Part shown: positions 30,811-39,959 of the stretch, piece after piece | How positions within the stretch are numbered: the stretch's first letter is position 1 | Layout of the letters: every line of letters starts with the position of its first letter | NCBI GenBank assembly: GCA_041576235.1 | Contig: JBFGLJ010000002.1 | Coordinates: forward strand, 1-47,499 | Origin: JABDII01 sp041576235 | Lineage (GTDB): Bacteria; Gemmatimonadota; Gemmatimonadetes; Gemmatimonadales; GWC2-71-9 | Direction: 5' to 3' | DNA length: 47,499 nt | The notes under the pieces: generated by a model | Seen by the model: only the letters and a program-made list of their open reading frames with translations | Database searches by the model: none | What the model was told of the DNA's origin: nothing | Program-made: the position numbers and the translations under genes

Positions 30811-31778
30811 TCGCGCCCCGCAGGACGTGGGGTTTCCTCGGCCGGAGCGGCCAGACCGCTGGGGCGGCCGGGGGGAGCGCGCCGGGCCGGGCCACCGGGA
30901 CGGGCACCGGGATGCGCCCGCGCGGACGTGATCAAGCCGACGGCGGCAAGGATCACGAGCGCGGCGAGCATGGTCCGCGGGGCCAGTCCCTCGCCGCCCA
31001 AGAGCCAGCCGAGCAGCACGGCGACGACCGGATTCACATAGGCTGCGGTCGATACCCGGGCAGGGGTGCTCACCCGCAGGAGCCACACGTAGGCCGAATA
31101 GGTGATGAGTGAGCCGAACACGATGAGGTAGCCGAGCGCCAGCAGCGAACGGGCGGTGATGGCGGAGAGATGCACCGCGGCCCATTCACCACCGGCCGTC
31201 GCGCCACCGAGCAGCAGCGTGCCCCCCGCCAGCATGGCCATGGCGGTGAAGAGGAGCGGTGACGCCGGCTTTCGGGCTCGGAGCGAGAAGATGGATCCCA
31301 TGGCCCAGCAGAGCCCCGCGCCCATGAGCGCGAGCGCGCCGGCCAGGTCGACACCGCCGCCACCCACGACCTGGGCAGGGCTCACCAAGATCACGACCCC
31401 GAAGAACCCGGTGATCAATCCGGCGACGATCTGCCGGGTCGGACGCGGTCCGCCCCGCCACCACCAGTCGAGCAAGACCATGAAAAAGGGTGTAGTGGCA
31501 ACGATCAGCGCCGCGACGCCGGACGGCACGCGTTGCTCAGCCCAGACGACGCCCCCGTTCCCACCCGCCAGCATGAGTCCCCCAACCACCATCGCGCTGA
31601 GCCAATGCGTCCTGTCCGGTCTGGGAACGCCCCGCCAACGGCACCATGCGTAGAGCAACGTCCCAGCAATGAAGAAGCGCGTTCCGGCCATGAGGAACGG
31701 CGGCAGGGTTTCGATGGCGAACTTGATGGCGAGGTAGGTGGAGCCCCAGACCAGGTAGATGGCCGCAAAGGCCAGCAC
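30801..31778 (-). CDS. EamA-family (DMT) transporter
   Basis: 325 aa from a GTG. Ten membrane helices in two EamA repeats: LAFAAIYLVWGSTYLAIKFA, ETLPPFLMAGTRFFIAGTLL, VPSGVAALIVATTPFFMVLL, then ALALMGAGLCWAMGSIFSLR and LGYLIVFGSLITYSAYVWLL. RVSTAAYVNPVVAVLLGW is the conserved ninth-helix region. Like RhaT/YdcZ relatives it probably exports small metabolites. The last 40 residues are an Ala/Pro/Gly-rich cytosolic tail. It lies 52 nt after the AI-2E gene. The substrate is unknown. Confidence 0.91.
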   Translation of the reverse strand: MLAFAAIYLVWGSTYLAIKFAIETLPPFLMAGTRFFIAGTLLYAWCRWRGVPRPDRTHWLSAMVVGGLMLAGGNGGVVWAEQRVPSGVAALIVATTPFFMVLLDWWWRGGPRPTRQIVAGLITGFFGVVILVSPAQVVGGGGVDLAGALALMGAGLCWAMGSIFSLRARKPASPLLFTAMAMLAGGTLLLGGATAGGEWAAVHLSAITARSLLALGYLIVFGSLITYSAYVWLLRVSTPARVSTAAYVNPVVAVLLGWLLGGEGLAPRTMLAALVILAAVGLITSARAHPGARPGGPARRAPPGRPSGLAAPAEETPRPAGREAP

Positions 31779-31830
31779 CAGTCTGAGAACGGCCGGCTCA
31801 TCCCCCCCACCTGGACCGGCCGGGGGAGTC

Positions 31831-32958
31831 CTAGTCTCGGTCAGCGGCAGGAGGAGTCACGTCAGATGCGGACGGTTCCGACGCCGTTGGCTGTGGCGGC
31901 GAGGCTCGGCTGGGGCCTGTTGGAGCGGCCGAGTGCCCCCCGCCCCCGCTGTCGGCTGGGCCCGCCGGGACGGTGAGGTATTCCTCCCGGTACATGCGGA
32001 TCAGCTCAAAGAGGTAGGACAGCGCGAGCGGGCCAATCAGGATCCCCAGAAGCCCGAAGAACCTCACGCCGGCAAACGCGCCGACCAGGGTCAGCATCGG
32101 ATGGATATTGGCCCACCGCTGATAGATCATCGGCCGCAAGAAGTTGTCGATGTTGCCGACGAGCACCAGGCCCCACAGACCCATGAACACAGCCGCCCCG
32201 ATACGCTGATCGATCACCAGGGCGATGGTAGCGGGCAGCCACACCACGCCACTTCCCACAACGGGAAGAATCGAAAACACGCCGGTGACGACGCCCCAGA
32301 AGAACGGATTCGACAACCCGGTCCACCAGAACGCCATGCCAACCAAGGCCCCCTGCACCGCGGCAATGAGTCCGGTCCCGACCAGCGTCGAGTTGGTGAC
32401 ATCGCGAAAGCGGGTGCGCAGTCGTTCGGTGCTTCCGGTAGAAAACGGAATGTACGGGCGGACCGCTTGCCAAGTGGACTCCGGGTACAGCAGCAGGTAA
32501 TACAGGCCAAACAGCGCAATGGTGAAGTTGAGAGCGGCCCGCGTCGCGGTGCCGACGAGGCCCACCGCGCTCCGCCCCATCCACGACACGACTTGCTCGC
32601 CGAGGCCGGCGATTTGCGGACCCACTTCATACTGGCCGATGCGGAGTTCCGAGAGCCGGGTCAGAATCGGACTCCGGATCACGCCGCCGGCAATTTGCTG
32701 CCCTTCGGTGGCGACCAAACCCACCAGGGAGACGCCGGGCCCGACGATCAACACCAGGGCCAGCACCACCACCAATGCCGCTGCGATGCGTGGCTTGAGC
32801 CAGCGGCTGAGCCAGCGATGGAGCGGCCGGAAAATGACAAAGAGGACCGGGATCCCAATGAGCCCGGTGGCGAACGGGGCCAACGCAAAGGCGAGCCCCA
32901 ATCCCAAGACGGCGATGAGGGCCGCGGCGCGTTGATGCTTGGTATCCAGAAAGGGCAT
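31831..32958 (-). CDS. AI-2E family transporter (PerM/YdiK-like)
   Basis: 375 aa with about eight membrane helices: ALIAVLGLGLAFALAPFATG, IPVLFVIFRPLHRWLSRWLK, ALVVVLALVLIVGPGVSLVG, a large central periplasmic/cytosolic domain, FTIALFGLYYLLLYPES, and the conserved core FWGVVTGVFSILPVVGSGVV, IALVIDQRIGAAVFMGLWGL, DNFLRPMIYQRWANIHPMLT and GVRFFGLLGILIGPLALSYL. The family includes TqsA and Na+/H+ antiporters, so the substrate is open. A Pro/Ser/Ala-rich tail follows. It starts 35 nt after the upstream hypothetical gene ends. Confidence 0.92.
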   Translation of the reverse strand: MPFLDTKHQRAAALIAVLGLGLAFALAPFATGLIGIPVLFVIFRPLHRWLSRWLKPRIAAALVVVLALVLIVGPGVSLVGLVATEGQQIAGGVIRSPILTRLSELRIGQYEVGPQIAGLGEQVVSWMGRSAVGLVGTATRAALNFTIALFGLYYLLLYPESTWQAVRPYIPFSTGSTERLRTRFRDVTNSTLVGTGLIAAVQGALVGMAFWWTGLSNPFFWGVVTGVFSILPVVGSGVVWLPATIALVIDQRIGAAVFMGLWGLVLVGNIDNFLRPMIYQRWANIHPMLTLVGAFAGVRFFGLLGILIGPLALSYLFELIRMYREEYLTVPAGPADSGGGGHSAAPTGPSRASPPQPTASEPSASDVTPPAADRD

Positions 32959-32993
32959 GAAGGCGTCGGGTCGCGAGGCGGTTGAAGGCTAGG

Positions 32994-33683
32994 TCACTGC
33001 GCGATGCACGCCGCCGCCCTGGAGCAGGTCGCCCAGGGGCGCTCCCCCGCGAGGCCATCATCCTCCCAATGCCACCGGGCCAGCGCCCTATCCCGGGCGG
33101 CAGCGGCGCTGCTCTCGGCACCCCCCCTCGCTCGCACCTCGAGACCGGCGGGAAGCATCCCGATCGACGCTCGCGCTGAGAGGTACACCGAACGCCAGCG
33201 TCCCAGCCCCACGCTATCGACCCACCAGTACGCGGTGTCGCGCGCTCCGAGAGCCAGCCGCGGAAAAGCGAGTGAATCCTCGTTGATGAATCGTGCCACC
33301 ACCAGCCCGTTGGCGAGCTCCGCGCGGCTCGCCGCCGCGGCGTGCCGCATGGGCTCGATGCGGACCAGCGGCCCCGGGACCTGCGAGCCCAGAGGGCTGT
33401 CACTCACCAGGCGCTGCCCGTCCCCTGCCCCGGGATCGCCATCAAACGGAAGTGCCCGGGCGTAGCCCAGGAAGTCGTCTCGCGACGACGCATCGATGCT
33501 TCGGCCGAACGAAGGAATCGCCGGCGCGACGGCAGCGCTAGCGGTAGCGGGGGGGGGCGGAGGGGCCAGCTTGACTTCACCACCCAGCTGGCCGATGACG
33601 ACACCCCCAATGAGCGCGAGAATCAGCAGAATGGGACCTCGTTTGCTCGCGCCGCTCTGGGCCGCCTGATTGGACATTTGCAT
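32994..33683 (-). CDS. Membrane-anchored protein of unknown function
   Basis: 229 aa. A short polar N-terminus, one membrane helix (ILLILALIGGVVIGQLGG), a Pro-rich linker (KLAPPPPPATASAAVAPA) and a soluble domain of about 170 residues containing two or three Cys near the end (WATCSRAAACIAQ). No family recognised. The tail carries WWVDSVGLGRWRSVYLSARA, a beta-rich stretch. It is first in a minus-strand run with the AI-2E and EamA transporters and has a good promoter upstream. Confidence 0.6.
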   Translation of the reverse strand: MQMSNQAAQSGASKRGPILLILALIGGVVIGQLGGEVKLAPPPPPATASAAVAPAIPSFGRSIDASSRDDFLGYARALPFDGDPGAGDGQRLVSDSPLGSQVPGPLVRIEPMRHAAAASRAELANGLVVARFINEDSLAFPRLALGARDTAYWWVDSVGLGRWRSVYLSARASIGMLPAGLEVRARGGAESSAAAARDRALARWHWEDDGLAGERPWATCSRAAACIAQ

Positions 33684-33740
33684 CGTCCCGGGCGAGGTGG
33701 GGGCGGGGGGGAATGAGGAGGATTCCCGTCGGGAGGTTGG

Positions 33741-33768
33741 ATTATAGCACCCACCTGAGAAGTTTCCA
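33741..33768 (-). promoter_or_regulatory. Promoter for the 33683 minus-strand gene run
   Basis: On the minus strand a perfect TATAAT (33746-33741) lies 16 bp after TGGAAA (33768-33763). The start of transcription would fall near 33735, about 50 nt before the ATG at 33683. Confidence 0.5.
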
Positions 33769-33901
33769 GACGGCCCGGAGCCCAGGGTCTGACCCTAGGA
33801 GCTCTGGCATTGTCCCACTTTGAAACTTCTGCCGTCCTGTCATCGTTTGGGGGAAGCGGTCACCCAAGTCCATAACGATGGCTCTGTTGGGGGAACACCG
33901 T

Positions 33902-35035
33902 ATGGGTCAAGTGCAACGTGGGCTCGCCGTTCTGATTCTCGCCTCCGCCGGCCTCGTCGGCTGCCGCGACGCAAGCGCCAATGGGGGCGCCGGGGGTGGA
34001 GAAGGGCGACCCTACAAGATTGGCGTGGTCGACCGGGGGAGTGTGCGGGTGGTCGTGGAAGAGACCGGTGTGGTCGAGCCCGAGCGCCAAATCATCGTCA
34101 AGTCGCCCATCTCAGGCGTTGTCCAGCAGCTCCTGGTCCGGGAAGGCGATCGGGTTGGGCGCGGGAAACTCCTGGCCCGCATCGTCCCCGATATCGCGCA
34201 GGCCAACACGTTCGCGCGCATTCGCAGCGAGATCGCCTCGGCGCGCATCGCCCAGGAGAACGCCGAGCGCGAGTACCAACGGGCCCTCCAGTTGAGTGAG
34301 ACCGGGGGGATCGCGCAGGCCGACTTGGATCAGCGCCGGGTGGATCTCGACCAGGCACGGAATCAGTTCCAGGCGGCCCTCGACCAGCTCAAGCTCATTG
34401 AAATGAGCGGGGTGACCACCGCAGAGACGACGCAGTGGGCCCGCATCGTCGCCCCCGCGGCGGGAGTCGTCATTCGGCGGGGTGTGGAAGTAGGTGAGAC
34501 GGTTGTTGGGGGAACCAGTGCCTTCGGCGGAGGCACGGAGCTCTTCACGATTGCCGACCTATCGACCCTGCTCGTCAAGGCCGCGGTGAACGAGGTCGAC
34601 ATCGGAAAGGTGCGCGTGGGCGACAGCGTCTCGCTCAGCGTCGATGCCTTTCCGGAGGATACGGTCAGCGGCACGGTCAGGCTGGTCCCGCCCGCGGCGC
34701 GGCAGCAGGAACGGGTCCGCGTATTCGACGTGGAGATCGAAGCGCACGACGGTGGCGGCGTCTTGCGCCCCGGGATGACGGCCAACGTGGCGATCGCGGG
34801 TCCCAGCCGGGTCGACGTGACCCGGGCGCCGGTGGAAGCGGTCTTCTTGAGCGAGGGCGCCCCGGTGGTGTACCGTGTCTCCGGCGACCAGCACGAGCAG
34901 ACGGCGGTCAGGCTCGGGTTGAGTGATTTGTCGTTCGTCGAGATTCTGTCGGGCGTGGCCGAAGGGGACACCGTCGCCCTCGAAGATCCCGCAGCCGCCA
35001 TCGAACGCGCGAACAACCCGGCTCGCCGGCGGTAA
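33902..35035 (+). CDS. MacA-like periplasmic adaptor (HlyD/RND family) lipoprotein
   Basis: 377 aa from the ATG at 33902 (GGGGGAA upstream); an ATG at 33878 is the alternative. The lipobox lies in ILASAGLVGC. Adaptor domains in order: barrel strand region from YKIGVVDRGSVRVVVEETGV, lipoyl half VKSPISGVVQQLLVREGDRV, a long alpha hairpin (NTFARIRSEIASARIAQENA to ARNQFQAALDQLKLIE), the second lipoyl half RIVAPAAGVVIRRGVEVGE, and a C-terminal barrel and membrane-proximal domain. It should join an inner-membrane ABC exporter to an outer-membrane channel. No TolC-type gene is in the window. Confidence 0.9.
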   Translation: MGQVQRGLAVLILASAGLVGCRDASANGGAGGGEGRPYKIGVVDRGSVRVVVEETGVVEPERQIIVKSPISGVVQQLLVREGDRVGRGKLLARIVPDIAQANTFARIRSEIASARIAQENAEREYQRALQLSETGGIAQADLDQRRVDLDQARNQFQAALDQLKLIEMSGVTTAETTQWARIVAPAAGVVIRRGVEVGETVVGGTSAFGGGTELFTIADLSTLLVKAAVNEVDIGKVRVGDSVSLSVDAFPEDTVSGTVRLVPPAARQQERVRVFDVEIEAHDGGGVLRPGMTANVAIAGPSRVDVTRAPVEAVFLSEGAPVVYRVSGDQHEQTAVRLGLSDLSFVEILSGVAEGDTVALEDPAAAIERANNPARRR

Positions 35036-35706
35036 TGCCTTCGCTCATCGAGGCGCGCGATATCACCAAGGTATACCGCCTCGGCCGCGTGGATGTGCCG
35101 GCCTTGCGCGGTGTCGACCTCGACGTCGCAGCCGGCGAATTCATCGCCATCATGGGGCCCTCGGGGTCGGGGAAGAGCACCCTCATGCACATTCTCGGGT
35201 GCCTGGACTCCGCCACGTCGGGAACCTATGTGCTCGACGGCGAGGACGTCGGCGGCTTGGCCGGCAAGCGCCTCGCCCACGTGCGCAATCGCAAGGTCGG
35301 TTTCGTCTTTCAGACCTTCAATCTCATGCCGCGGCTCAACGTCGAAGAGAACGTGGCTCTCCCGCTCAAGTACCGGGGTTCGCTCGGCAAGCGCGAGCGA
35401 CGCGCCCGCGCGCTGGCCGTGCTCGCGCAACTCGGTCTCGATGATCGCGTGGGACACCGTCCCGATGAGCTCTCCGGCGGCCAGCGGCAACGGGTCGCCA
35501 TCGCCCGCGCGCTCGTGGGGGAACCCACCATCCTCATGGCGGACGAGCCGACCGGCAACCTCGATTCCCATGCTGGCGCGGAGGTGCTTCGGACGTTCGA
35601 GGAGTTGCACGCCGCGGGGCACACCATCGTCTTGGTGACCCACGATTCGAGCATTGCGTCTCGCGCGGAGCGGATCGTCGAAATCAGTGACGGGAGAATC
35701 GCGTGA
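35035..35706 (+). CDS. ABC transporter ATP-binding protein (MacB/LolD type)
   Basis: 223 aa; its ATG overlaps the adaptor's TAA (TAATG). Walker A GPSGSGKST at residues 41-49, Q-loop in FVFQTFNLMPRLNVEENVAL, signature LSGGQ at 146-150 within GQRQRVAIARALVGE, Walker B ILMADEPTGNLDSH and the H-switch VLVTHDSS. This is the separate-ATPase form of the MacB/FtsE/LolD branch that drives mechanotransmission rather than direct substrate pumping. It serves the two permeases that follow. Confidence 0.95.
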   Translation: MPSLIEARDITKVYRLGRVDVPALRGVDLDVAAGEFIAIMGPSGSGKSTLMHILGCLDSATSGTYVLDGEDVGGLAGKRLAHVRNRKVGFVFQTFNLMPRLNVEENVALPLKYRGSLGKRERRARALAVLAQLGLDDRVGHRPDELSGGQRQRVAIARALVGEPTILMADEPTGNLDSHAGAEVLRTFEELHAAGHTIVLVTHDSSIASRAERIVEISDGRIA

Positions 35707-36926
35707 ATTGGCTGGAATCGATGCTCACTGGTCTCGGCGAGGCCCGGCGGCACTGGGGTCAGACCCTCCTCTCCCTCTTGGGGCTGGTGCTCGGGACCGG
35801 CAGTATCGTCACCGTGCTCGCGTTGTTCGGCGGGCAGGCCGCCTTGACCCAGCAGTTCCTCGAAGAAGTCGGCGGCGTGGGCACCATGATCGTCTACGAC
35901 CGCGAAGACGCCCTGCGCCCCTCCGCCCGGGAGTTGGCCTCCGACCGACTGACCTACGATGACGCCGCGTTCCTCAAGGCCCGGGCCACCACCCTCGCCG
36001 CCGTGAGCCCCGGCTGGTCGGAACAGCTCACCTACCGGGCTGGGGCCACGGCGTTTGTCGGCCAGGTCATCGGCACGGTGCCGGACTATGCGGTCATCAA
36101 CGACATCCGTCCCATGATTGGGAGATACCTCAGCGATCTCGACGTCCGGAACCAAGCCCGCGTGACCGTGCTGGGCTGGAAGTTCGCGGACTCGTTATAT
36201 GGCGAGCCGGAGCGCGCGCTCGGCCAGGTCGTGAATCTCGGCGGGAAGCAGTTCACGGTTGTCGGGGTCCTCGTACGAGAGGAGTTCTATTTCGCCTCGT
36301 GGGAAGACAATGCGCTCGAGTACCGGAATGAGCGGACCTACATCCCCATCACGACCGCCATCACCCAGTTCAGCGGCGTGGATCGATTGTCGTTCCTGAC
36401 GCTCAAGGCGACGCGCCACGGCCGCGCGACCGCCGAATCAGAAGTCCGGAGCCTCCTCTATGCACGGCACGGCGTCGAAGACTTCGACGTGCGACCCTCC
36501 GGCGGAAACGCCGGAGGCGAGAGCGGCAACTTCTTGAAATTGTTCAACTACATCTTCCTCGTGGTCGGGATCGTGTCGCTGTTCGCCGGCGGCATTGTGA
36601 TCGCCAACATCCTCCTCGCCTCGGTGGTCGAACGCGTTCGCGAGTTCGGGACCCGCATGGCCCTGGGGGCCACCGCCGGCGGCATCTTCGCCCACGTCCT
36701 CGCCGAAGTCATGGTCATCACGCTCATCGGGGCCGTCTTGGGCCTGGGCCTCGGCCAGGCCCTTACGGGGACCGTCGCCCACTTCATGCGCATGCCCGCC
36801 GTCGTGAGCCCCCTCATCGCCGCCGTGTCCGTCTCGACGGCCCTAGCCGTCGGCTTGGCCGCCGGCTTGTATCCGGCGTTGCGGGCCGCTCGGCTTTCGC
36901 CCGTTGAAGCCCTCCGGTATGGCTAG
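35703..36926 (+). CDS. MacB/FtsX-type ABC permease, subunit 1
   Basis: 407 aa from a GTG overlapping the ATPase stop (GTGA). First helix TLLSLLGLVLGTGSIVTVLA, then a large periplasmic MacB_PCD domain (residues about 45-270), then three C-terminal helices (YIFLVVGIVSLFAGGIVIAN; HVLAEVMVITLIGAVLGLGL; PLIAAVSVSTALAVGLAAGL). VERVREFGTRMALGATAGGI is the coupling-helix region that contacts the ATPase. It differs clearly in sequence from the next permease, so the exporter is probably a heterodimer. Confidence 0.9.
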   Translation: MNWLESMLTGLGEARRHWGQTLLSLLGLVLGTGSIVTVLALFGGQAALTQQFLEEVGGVGTMIVYDREDALRPSARELASDRLTYDDAAFLKARATTLAAVSPGWSEQLTYRAGATAFVGQVIGTVPDYAVINDIRPMIGRYLSDLDVRNQARVTVLGWKFADSLYGEPERALGQVVNLGGKQFTVVGVLVREEFYFASWEDNALEYRNERTYIPITTAITQFSGVDRLSFLTLKATRHGRATAESEVRSLLYARHGVEDFDVRPSGGNAGGESGNFLKLFNYIFLVVGIVSLFAGGIVIANILLASVVERVREFGTRMALGATAGGIFAHVLAEVMVITLIGAVLGLGLGQALTGTVAHFMRMPAVVSPLIAAVSVSTALAVGLAAGLYPALRAARLSPVEALRYG

Positions 36927-38193
36927 CCCTCCGATTCTGAGAGCGGTGCTCGAGGCCACGGATCTCGTTGGCGATGCGGTCCGTGAGATCCGAGCCCATC
37001 CGCTCCGTTCGCTACTCACCCTGTCGGGCATCGTCTTCGGAGCGGCCTCCCTCGTGTCCATGACGTCACTGGCGTCCGCGATGCGGGTGATGGCGTACGA
37101 CGATCTCGAGGCCATGGGCTTCCCCAGGAGCTTCGCGGCGATCGACCGGGGGCCGCCTTCGGATGCAAGCCGGGCGCACGCCCTGCAGCATCCGGGGCTT
37201 CGGCTCTCCGATCTCGACGCCTTGGCGGCATTGCCGGGCGTCGAATCGGTGCACGGCCGCAATTTCGGCGATGCGTACGTCGTGAACGCCCCGGCCGGGC
37301 AACGGCACGTGCGCATCGATGGCGTCGATGCCGGGTACCTCGAGATGCGGAGTTATCGGATCGTGGCGGGACGCAGCCTCCGAGCCCTGGACATTCTCAA
37401 TCGCGCTCGCGTCGCCGTCGTGGGGTCGGAATTGGTGCCCGCACTCTTCGGCGGCGTCGATCCGGTAGGGCGAAGGATTACCGTCGACGGCGTGCGCTTT
37501 CGGGTCATCGGCGTCATGGCTCCGATCGTGTTCGACCTGGTGCCGGCCGATTTCAGCTTCACCGCCCGGCGCATCTACATCCCATACACGTACCTCACAC
37601 AGTACTACCAGGGACAATCGCGGCTCGACTTGGCGTTGGTCACGGCCCGCTCCACGGGCGACGTCCCCGAGGTGCTGCGACGGGGCAGTGAGCTGCTGCG
37701 CCGCCGGCATCGCGGGACCGAAGACTTCACTATCGACAACGAGGCGGCCGATGTCCTGAGCGACCTGGCCATGGCCGACGGGATTCTCAACGGATGGAAG
37801 GGTGTCATGTACGCGATCGCCGCCGTGACGCTCGTGGTCGGCGGGATCGGCCTGTTCAGCGTGTTGCTGATCAGCGTTCGGGAGCGGGTCCGGGAGATCG
37901 GGATCCGCAAGGCGCTCGGGGCAGACGATGGCTCCATTCTGCGCCTCTTTTTGGCCGAGTCCCTGACCTTGGCTGCGCTCGGGGCGCTGCTGGGCGCCGG
38001 CGGTGGAGCGGGGCTCATCCTCATCACTGAGCGCATCGCGGCCGCCTTCGGTAGACCCTTCGCCATCCCCATCCACCTGCCGGGCGTCTTCATCGCGGTG
38101 GGCTTCGCCATTGTCGTGGGGCTCCTGTTCGGCTGGTACCCCGCGCGCCGGGCCGCCAAGCTCGATCCTATCGCCGCCATCTCCGGTCTCTAG
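36919..38193 (+). CDS. MacB/FtsX-type ABC permease, subunit 2
   Basis: 424 aa from the ATG at 36919, which overlaps the end of the first permease by 8 nt. Same plan: PLRSLLTLSGIVFGAASLVS, a periplasmic domain to about residue 295, then VMYAIAAVTLVVGGIGLFSV, LISVRERVREIGIRKALGAD as the coupling region, SLTLAALGALLGAGGGAGLI, and GVFIAVGFAIVVGLLFGWYP ending in ARRAAKLDPIAAISGL. The ending is the classical MacB one, whereas subunit 1 ends LSPVEALRYG. The exported substrate is unknown; macrolide-like compounds, lipoproteins or peptides are possible. Confidence 0.9.
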   Translation: MASPPILRAVLEATDLVGDAVREIRAHPLRSLLTLSGIVFGAASLVSMTSLASAMRVMAYDDLEAMGFPRSFAAIDRGPPSDASRAHALQHPGLRLSDLDALAALPGVESVHGRNFGDAYVVNAPAGQRHVRIDGVDAGYLEMRSYRIVAGRSLRALDILNRARVAVVGSELVPALFGGVDPVGRRITVDGVRFRVIGVMAPIVFDLVPADFSFTARRIYIPYTYLTQYYQGQSRLDLALVTARSTGDVPEVLRRGSELLRRRHRGTEDFTIDNEAADVLSDLAMADGILNGWKGVMYAIAAVTLVVGGIGLFSVLLISVRERVREIGIRKALGADDGSILRLFLAESLTLAALGALLGAGGGAGLILITERIAAAFGRPFAIPIHLPGVFIAVGFAIVVGLLFGWYPARRAAKLDPIAAISGL

Positions 38194-38328
38194 CCACACG
38201 CCGCCACGCGTTGTCCAAGATCTCGACACCCTCAAAACCGAGATAGTGCCTTTCGGTGCAATCGGTAATATCTTCCCTACCCTCAGCCCGTCGCCGAGCC
38301 TTCTACAAACACGCAACGGAGTGCACAC

Positions 38329-39696
38329 ATGAGGAGAGTCTTACTGGGCGCCGCGCTCGGGGCCGCGGCCTGGTTGGTCCCCCAGACCCTATTCGCTCAA
38401 CGGGGCGGCACGGTTGAACTGGGGGCCCTTGGGCAATACACCATCTTCGACCAATCCCTCGAATTCGATGACGCAATTCTGGGAGGCGGGCGGATCGGTG
38501 TGTTCCTCAACCGGTCGATCTCCCTCGAGGCGCAAGGCGCCTACGGTCAGACGGACAGGGTTCGGACCGGGCAACGGGCGTCCTTCTTTCCCATCCACGG
38601 CATGCTGCTGTTCCACGTCCCAATCGGAGAGCGGGCTGCGTTCGTCGTCGGTCCGGGCTACGTGCATCACGAGTTCGGCAAGGACTTCAACGGGTCCGAG
38701 GACGGGGTCAGCGGATTGGCCGGCTTCCGGATTGGGTTGAGCCGTTTGCTCGCCCTGCGTGTGGAAGGACTGATCGACTACGTGCCGACACCGGCGAATC
38801 CGGTAGACGATAGCTGGACCTACGGTGCGCAGGCGGGTCTCTCGGTGCTACTCGGCACCGGAGGACCGAAGGACCGTGATCGCGATGGCGTCGTCGATCG
38901 TCTCGACCGCTGCCCGAACACGCCGATGGGTGAACTCGTCGATGCTACCGGGTGCGCCATTCCCAAGGACCGGGATGGAGACGGGGTGCTCGATACCGCC
39001 GACCGCTGCCCGAATACACCGACCGGCATGCGGGTCGATGCCAATGGATGTCCGATCGACGCGGATGGTGACGGTGTCCCGGATCGGCTGGACCGCTGTC
39101 CGGATACCGAGGCCGGCATCACCGTGGACAGCCAAGGGTGCCCGGCGGCCACCGACACCGACGGTGACGGCGTCGTCGACGCGACGGACCGCTGCCCCAA
39201 CACGCCGCGCGGCGCCAACGTCGATACCGACGGATGCGTCATCCCACAGGACAGCGATGGCGACGGCGTGGATGACAGCATCGATCGGTGCCCCAGAACT
39301 GCCTCCGACGTCCAGGTGGATGCGGTGGGGTGCCCGATCCTGTTCCGTGAACAGCAAACCACGCTGGTGCTCGAAGGGGTCCGCTTCCAGACCGGGCGGT
39401 CCGCGCTGACGCAACCGGCGCGTGCCATTCTCTTGACGGTGGCACAATCGCTGATCGGCAATCCGACCATTCAGGTCGAGGTCGCCGGCCACACCGACGC
39501 GACCGGCTCGCGCGACACCAACATGCGGTTGTCGCAGGCCCGCGCCGATGCGGTCCGAGACTTCCTCATCAGGAACGGTGTCGATGCGGAACGACTCGTG
39601 GCTCGCGGCTATGGGCCGGATCAGCCGATCGCCGATAATGGAACGGTCGTCGGCCGCGCCGAGAACCGGCGGGTTGAGCTCCGGCGTCTGAATTAA
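38329..39696 (+). CDS. OmpA-family outer-membrane protein with calcium-binding repeats
   Basis: 455 aa with a signal peptide (RRVLLGAALGAAAWLVPQTL, cleavage after LFA). An N-terminal barrel of about 150 residues (TVELGALGQYTIFDQSLEF to YGAQAGLSVLLG) is followed by five thrombospondin type-3-like repeats of about 28-31 residues, each of the form DxDGDGVxDxxDRCPxTxxG then VDxxGC, covering 38870-39335. The C-terminal OmpA domain carries EVAGHTDATGSRDTNMRLSQ and ARADAVRDFLIRNGVDAERL for peptidoglycan binding. The repeats should bind Ca2+ and stiffen the linker. GGAG precedes the ATG. The 135 bp upstream of it separate the gene from the ABC operon. Confidence 0.95.
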   Translation: MRRVLLGAALGAAAWLVPQTLFAQRGGTVELGALGQYTIFDQSLEFDDAILGGGRIGVFLNRSISLEAQGAYGQTDRVRTGQRASFFPIHGMLLFHVPIGERAAFVVGPGYVHHEFGKDFNGSEDGVSGLAGFRIGLSRLLALRVEGLIDYVPTPANPVDDSWTYGAQAGLSVLLGTGGPKDRDRDGVVDRLDRCPNTPMGELVDATGCAIPKDRDGDGVLDTADRCPNTPTGMRVDANGCPIDADGDGVPDRLDRCPDTEAGITVDSQGCPAATDTDGDGVVDATDRCPNTPRGANVDTDGCVIPQDSDGDGVDDSIDRCPRTASDVQVDAVGCPILFREQQTTLVLEGVRFQTGRSALTQPARAILLTVAQSLIGNPTIQVEVAGHTDATGSRDTNMRLSQARADAVRDFLIRNGVDAERLVARGYGPDQPIADNGTVVGRAENRRVELRRLN

Positions 39697-39702
39697 CGAA
39701 CG

Positions 39703-39918
39703 GTGCCTGATGGAGGTGCTGGATTGCCTCCTCAGCCGACATATCAGGTGGGCGGCGCTTCTTCCTCGGCGGGGTGGTTTTCCCGCCGAGTGAGGGACGC
39801 CGCCCTCTGGTGTCGGGGCCGGTCATGGCTCCGGCGGGCGCCGGTGTTGCTCTACGCGGCCTACGCCGGCCTCCGCCACCTGACCGATCCGTGGCACTGG
39901 GCTGGTATATTCTCTTAG
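39703..39918 (+). pseudogene. Short ORF, possible truncated N-terminus of a membrane protein
   Basis: 71 aa from a GTG 7 nt after the OmpA stop. The last third (RRAPVLLYAAYAGLRHLTDP then WHWAGIFS) resembles the first membrane helix of a larger membrane protein, in which a site-2-protease-like helix would be expected next, but the frame stops. The first 45 residues are low-complexity. It may be a broken gene or non-coding. Weak support. Confidence 0.33.
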
Positions 39919-39959
39919 CCGTGCAGCTCGCCCCGACAACTCACGCCCAGTGAGTCCTG

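Noticed and set aside
38870..39335. Tandem DNA repeats in the OmpA gene as a repeat element
   Set aside because: They encode the calcium-binding protein repeats of OmpA and are explained by the protein.
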